Assembly (NCBI GenBank): GCA_030529125.1
Contig: JAUMXP010000013.1
Location: 1-17,260 of the forward strand
From: Eubacteriales bacterium
GTDB taxonomy: Bacteria > Bacillota > Clostridia > Oscillospirales > Acutalibacteraceae
DNA length: 17,260 bases
Direction of reading: 5' to 3'
Made by a program: the position numbers and the translations under genes. The notes under the pieces were generated by a model. The model was not told the origin of the DNA. It did no database searches and saw only the letters and a program-made list of their open reading frames with translations. This document shows, piece by piece, positions 14,349 to 17,260 of the stretch. Position 1 is the stretch's first letter. Each line of letters starts with the position of its first letter.

Positions 14349-15168
14349 CTACAAGCACCCCCTGTACAAGATATCTGACGTTTCCGCCACCATTCATACA
14401 AGTGCTCAGTGTAAGGATACGATCTTCTGTGCTGAGTTTCATGTCTTTGCGCACGTTGCAGTAGTATGGACGCTCCAACAAAGTTGTGTCGAGAAATTCT
14501 CTGAAGCTGGTGCTTTCCTCCATATCAAACGAGTTGAGCAGGTGTCTGTCGTCATACTGGTATGCAGAATAAATCAGATATGTGAAAATAGTATCTTCTG
14601 TGAAAACGAAGATAGTATTGTTTTTATCAAAGAAATCTTTATCGTTGAATTTATGCAGTGAGGCAAACATAGTGCCGTTGAGCATATTGTGACCATAAAG
14701 CACGGTGACCGGGTCGGTAAAATCAAGGCTGTTCTTCTTTTCAGAATAGATAGTTCCTGAGAATTGATAGTTCTTGTAAATATTATGTGTTAAGTAAAAA
14801 CTATCACTGGTGCCTGACGGGCTTTGAGCTACAGGGTAGTCAACGTCAGTATTAGGAATATAAATCCATGCGTAAATATCAGAGTTGACATCTTTTAGTT
14901 CGTCAAAGTCGACAAAATCATTCTCAGGTAAAGAAGCGGTCTTGTATGGGAATCGCTGAGTTTCTGCTTCATTAGGAGCTTCAGTAGAAGTTTCCTGCGT
15001 AGCTTCGGTTGTGGATTGTTCTCGACTCATACCATCATCTTGCTGAAAGAAGAAGTAGTCTATCAGGTAATATGAAGCAACAACAAAAGCAGCTATAGAA
15101 ATCAGTAATACAATAATCCATAGTACTTTTTTTGCAGTTTTTTTATTGTTTTTATTATTTTCGTTCAT
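14326..15168 (-). CDS. srtB: Class B sortase
   Basis: 280 residues. Residues 14-40 are a membrane helix near a Lys/Asn-rich N-terminus, 45-72 a Thr/Glu/Ser linker, and about 80-275 the sortase domain. The catalytic triad is H160 (LYGHNM), C257 (TLSTCMN) and R265 (NVRYLVQG). The insert before the Cys and the overall length fit class B. Sortases cut substrates at motifs such as LPXTG or NPQTN; clostridial class B enzymes accept (S/P/N)PxTG-like signals, and a protein ending in SPQTG is encoded just upstream. The ATG at 15166-15168 (minus) has GAGGGA five bases upstream. A consensus promoter lies at 15219-15247. No pilin genes are visible, so a housekeeping or dedicated role cannot be told apart. 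Confidence 0.92.
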   Translation of the reverse strand: MNENNKNNKKTAKKVLWIIVLLISIAAFVVASYYLIDYFFFQQDDGMSREQSTTEATQETSTEAPNEAETQRFPYKTASLPENDFVDFDELKDVNSDIYAWIYIPNTDVDYPVAQSPSGTSDSFYLTHNIYKNYQFSGTIYSEKKNSLDFTDPVTVLYGHNMLNGTMFASLHKFNDKDFFDKNNTIFVFTEDTIFTYLIYSAYQYDDRHLLNSFDMEESTSFREFLDTTLLERPYYCNVRKDMKLSTEDRILTLSTCMNGGGNVRYLVQGVLVDEQPAKR

Positions 15169-15218
15169 AATAATCCCTCGTAAAATGAGTTATCAGCTAA
15201 ATACAATAATACATATTA

Positions 15219-15247
15219 ATTATACAACTAAGAAATAGTTGTGTCAA
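15219..15247 (-). promoter_or_regulatory. Consensus promoter of the sortase-LCP operon
   Basis: On the minus strand: TTGACA (15242-15247), exactly 17 bases, TATAAT (15219-15224); both hexamers match sigma-A consensus. Confidence 0.92.
15224..15242. promoter_or_regulatory. Operator-like inverted repeat filling the sortase promoter spacer
   Basis: ACAACTA (15224-15230) and TAGTTGT (15236-15242) are perfect 7-bp inverted arms separated by 5 bases. They sit exactly between the -35 and -10 boxes, the classic position for a repressor. The ACA/TGT half-sites recall BlaI/MecI-type operators, but the regulator is unknown. Confidence 0.6.
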
Positions 15248-15273
15248 TCAATATAAATACAGCAAAACAAAGA

Positions 15274-15307
15274 GAAAAAAAGAAAAGCTCCGTTAAAAAA
15301 CGGAGCT
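15274..15307 (-). terminator. Terminator of the mini sortase-substrate gene
   Basis: On the minus strand, AGCTCCGTT / AACGGAGCT (15299-15307 and 15286-15294) form a 9-bp stem followed by TTTTCTTTTTTT. It isolates the small gene from the sortase operon. Confidence 0.93.
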
Positions 15308-15328
15308 AAACGTTTGATGTTATAAGGA

Positions 15329-15553
15329 TTAACCTTTGATTTTCTTAACAGCAACACATGATGCAGCAGCAGCCATAAGAAGTGTGATTGTACCGATAAG
15401 GACAACGCTGTCGCCTGTCTGTGGTGATGTTGGAGAATCGTTACCAGGGTCGTCTACAGGTTTAGCTGTTGGGCTTACTTCAGCAGCAGCTGTAACAGCA
15501 AACATCATAACGAGAAAAACAGCGATAAGAGCAGTCGCGATAATCTTTTTCAT
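15329..15553 (-). CDS. Miniature sortase-anchored surface peptide (SPQTG sorting signal)
   Basis: 74 residues with all parts of a sortase substrate compressed together. Residues 1-24 are a signal peptide (MKKIIA start, cleavage near TAAA-E), 25-42 a Pro/Ser/Asp-rich segment, 43-47 the sorting motif SPQTG, about 49-68 a hydrophobic helix, and 70-74 a basic tail KKIKG. After signal cleavage and sortase cutting between T46 and G47, only 22 residues (25-46) would stay on the wall. The ATG at 15551-15553 (minus) has GGAGG seven bases upstream. It has its own promoter (15609-15637) and terminator, directly ahead of the sortase gene, so it is a plausible substrate of that enzyme. It could be a glycan acceptor, a short wall-anchored peptide or a decayed surface protein. 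I do not know a named family. Confidence 0.8.
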   Translation of the reverse strand: MKKIIATALIAVFLVMMFAVTAAAEVSPTAKPVDDPGNDSPTSPQTGDSVVLIGTITLLMAAAASCVAVKKIKG

Positions 15554-15608
15554 AAAAATTCCTCCAATAAATTATATAAATGATACTTACCTACAATTAG
15601 ATATAACT

Positions 15609-15637
15609 AGTATATCATAGCAAAACTTAATTGTAAA
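15609..15637 (-). promoter_or_regulatory. Extended -10 promoter of the mini-substrate gene
   Basis: On the minus strand: TTTACA (15632-15637), 17-base spacer, TATACT (15609-15614) preceded by TGA. The leader is about 50 bases. Confidence 0.75.
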
Positions 15638-15803
15638 GTGATTTTTTACCAAAAAAGTACATCGCTTTTTGTGTATTTTGATTGATTTATGAAAACACAT
15701 AGACTGAAAAGCAGTGAAAAATAGATTTTTAGTTGATTTGTATTAATGTAATTATTACAAAAATGACACGTAAATTTTGTGAAATAATGTTTAAGTAAAT
15801 CAC

Positions 15804-15832
15804 TTTATTTAATGATATATATATGTTAAAAT
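15804..15832 (+). promoter_or_regulatory. Possible promoter for the phosphoesterase gene
   Basis: Extended -10 TGTTAAAAT (15824-15832) with a weak -35 TTTATT (15804-15809, 17-base spacer). This leaves a leader of about 85 bases without an evident hairpin. The rest of the 372-base gap 15554-15925 is AT-rich and holds, apart from this and the divergent promoter, nothing I recognise. Confidence 0.45.
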
Positions 15833-15925
15833 AATAAAGGTGAAATGAAAGAGTTGAAATCTGAGGCTTTAGGCATTTGATTTGTCTCTTATGATTTTAG
15901 TAAAAATTAACTTGGAGGGATAAGC

Positions 15926-17260
15926 ATGAAAAAAATTATTGCTATCACACTCGCTGTTTTGGTTGCTATGTCAGCACTTGTCTGTTCGCTGACTGTGTTC
16001 ACTGCTGCAACTAATGCTACAATCAGCTACAGCTTTACAGGTGCAGAAGCATCTAAGGCTGGTTTTGCTGAAGGTACTATCAGCGTTAAGAACAACACAT
16101 CATCTACAGCTAATTATTATCTGTACTGGGCAGATTCTACTAAAGCGCTCGATGGTTACAGACATATTGCTACTCTGAGTGTAGCGGCTGGTGCTACAGG
16201 CACATATAAAATGCTTGACCACACAGCTATCCCACCAAAGGCTACTCAGCTGATAGCTATAAATTCAAGTTCTGCACCTACTGTAGCTAATAGAAAAGTA
16301 TCAAACGCTGCAGGTACATACACTATCCCAACAGCAAAGAGACTGACAAATACAACTACTCTTTATGACTTCGGTGCTTTCTCTGATCCACAGATAGCAA
16401 ATGATAGTTATGGTTCTAACTCTTATCCTCATGATGAAACACACTGGGCAAAAGCACTTGAAACATTCGCTAAGAGAGATGTTGACTTCTTAGTTTCATC
16501 AGGTGATATAGTAAACGACCAGAACGGTGGTCAGACATACGCTGCAGAGTATCAGGCATACCAGAAAATTTTAGCTAACTCTTCATTTGTTAACCCTGTA
16601 TACGAAGCTAACGGAAACCATGACGTTCACGTTAACTGGAAGGGCTCAGCTGCACAGCTTAACAAACCTTTCGTTATGGGTACAGGCGTTGACAATGATG
16701 TAAAGACTATCAAAGCAAACACACCATACTTTGAGATTACTGAACCTGTAACAGGCGACCACTTCATCTTTATGGCACTCGAGGGTGGTTTCTATACAAA
16801 CCAGAACGTACAGTTCTCAACTGCTCAGCTCAACTGGTTAGAGGGTCTGCTCAAAAAGTATAAAGACGATGGTAAGAACATCTTTATTTTAGAGCATGCC
16901 AACATAGAAGGTTGGGGTAGTGGCGACAAGGCTTCAGCTCCTTATTACTACGACCTTGGTATGAAGAAGACACAGACAGGCACAGACAGATTCATCAAGC
17001 TTATGGAAACATACAAAGAATGTGTTATCATTACAGGTCATACACATTTAGAGCTCTCCGCTCACCTGAACTTCTCTGATAATAACGGCACATCTGCTGT
17101 TATGATGCACAACAGTGCTATCGGTGGCGTAAGACGTCTTGTAAACAATGCTGTTAACAGAGATCCTGTTCTTGGTCTTTCTGAGGGTTACTTAGTTGAT
17201 GTATACGAAGATTACATCATCTTCAATGGTACTAACCTCTACTACAATGAGATTATGCCT
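15926..17260 (+). CDS. Secreted calcineurin-like metallophosphoesterase (3' truncated)
   Basis: 445 codons are visible and the frame is still open at the window end. Residues 1-28 are a signal peptide (MKKIIAITLAVLVAM; cleavage near TVFTAA). Residues about 30-140 are a beta-rich N-terminal domain. From about 145 comes a two-metal phosphoesterase domain with the motifs in order: FSDPQ (D154, Q156), SGD (GD at 193-194), GNHD (230-233), EHAN (H324) and GHTH (371-374). The usual DxH at the first motif is DxQ, a variant also known in exported members. The enzyme should hydrolyse phosphate esters outside the cell; the substrate is not readable. The ATG at 15926 has GGAGGG at 15914-15919. The missing C-terminus may carry a dockerin or sorting signal, which would link it to either surface system in this window. 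Confidence 0.9.
   Translation, partial: MKKIIAITLAVLVAMSALVCSLTVFTAATNATISYSFTGAEASKAGFAEGTISVKNNTSSTANYYLYWADSTKALDGYRHIATLSVAAGATGTYKMLDHTAIPPKATQLIAINSSSAPTVANRKVSNAAGTYTIPTAKRLTNTTTLYDFGAFSDPQIANDSYGSNSYPHDETHWAKALETFAKRDVDFLVSSGDIVNDQNGGQTYAAEYQAYQKILANSSFVNPVYEANGNHDVHVNWKGSAAQLNKPFVMGTGVDNDVKTIKANTPYFEITEPVTGDHFIFMALEGGFYTNQNVQFSTAQLNWLEGLLKKYKDDGKNIFILEHANIEGWGSGDKASAPYYYDLGMKKTQTGTDRFIKLMETYKECVIITGHTHLELSAHLNFSDNNGTSAVMMHNSAIGGVRRLVNNAVNRDPVLGLSEGYLVDVYEDYIIFNGTNLYYNEIMP

Noticed and set aside
14270..14661. Plus-strand frames opposite the sortase and LCP genes
   Set aside because: Both genes have full catalytic motifs on the minus strand; the antisense frames lack ribosome sites.
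1..17260. CRISPR array, tRNA, rRNA or intact insertion sequence
   Set aside because: I saw no spaced direct repeats, cloverleaf-like segments, rRNA stretches or transposase motifs on either strand.

Overview
The window looks like chromosomal DNA from a gut-type, low-to-mid GC member of the Clostridia, most likely a Ruminococcus-like Oscillospiraceae. Supporting signs are a dockerin tail, a cohesin-like membrane protein, a split two-subunit transketolase, a type III pantothenate kinase, a class B sortase with an SPQTG-type substrate, strong GGAGG/GAGGTG ribosome sites and many extended -10 promoters. The species cannot be fixed from the sequence. I see no rRNA, tRNA, CRISPR array, phage genes or intact transposase.

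Layout. Positions 1-252 are the dockerin end of a secreted protein, closed by a terminator. Positions 386-2694 are a three-gene plus-strand operon: extended SDR, FabG/YmfI-like SDR, and a membrane-anchored cohesin-like protein whose start overlaps the previous stop. Positions 2823-3638 are an exported C39-like cysteine protease with its own promoter. A 76-base imperfect palindrome with an IS-end-like core separates it from a convergent two-TM zinc-ribbon protein (3753-4169). Positions 4270-6229 are a minus-strand cluster: coaX, an ECF S-component that may import pantothenate, and a flavin reductase. Divergent from it, 6400-8193 encodes the two transketolase halves. Next come a small membrane/coiled-coil protein (8371-8826) and an EamA exporter (8971-9858). 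Facing them is a minus-strand pair: an MBL-fold ComEC-like lipoprotein and an FkbM methyltransferase (9896-12006). An AraC regulator diverges at 12135.

The right end is a cell-surface region. A sortase B gene and an LCP transferase gene overlap on the minus strand (13062-15168) behind a consensus promoter whose spacer is filled by a perfect inverted repeat. Upstream of the sortase is a separately transcribed 74-aa gene with a signal peptide and an SPQTG sorting signal, leaving a predicted mature peptide of only 22 residues. The divergent gene at 15926 encodes a secreted calcineurin-like phosphoesterase that runs off the window.

The most notable unit is the sortase, LCP and mini-substrate trio. 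It resembles in gene content the LCP/sortase surface-glycoprotein pathways known from Actinobacteria, but with an unusually small candidate acceptor. The second is the cohesin-like membrane protein coupled to two SDR genes, one gene downstream of a dockerin protein. Both functional readings are inference.
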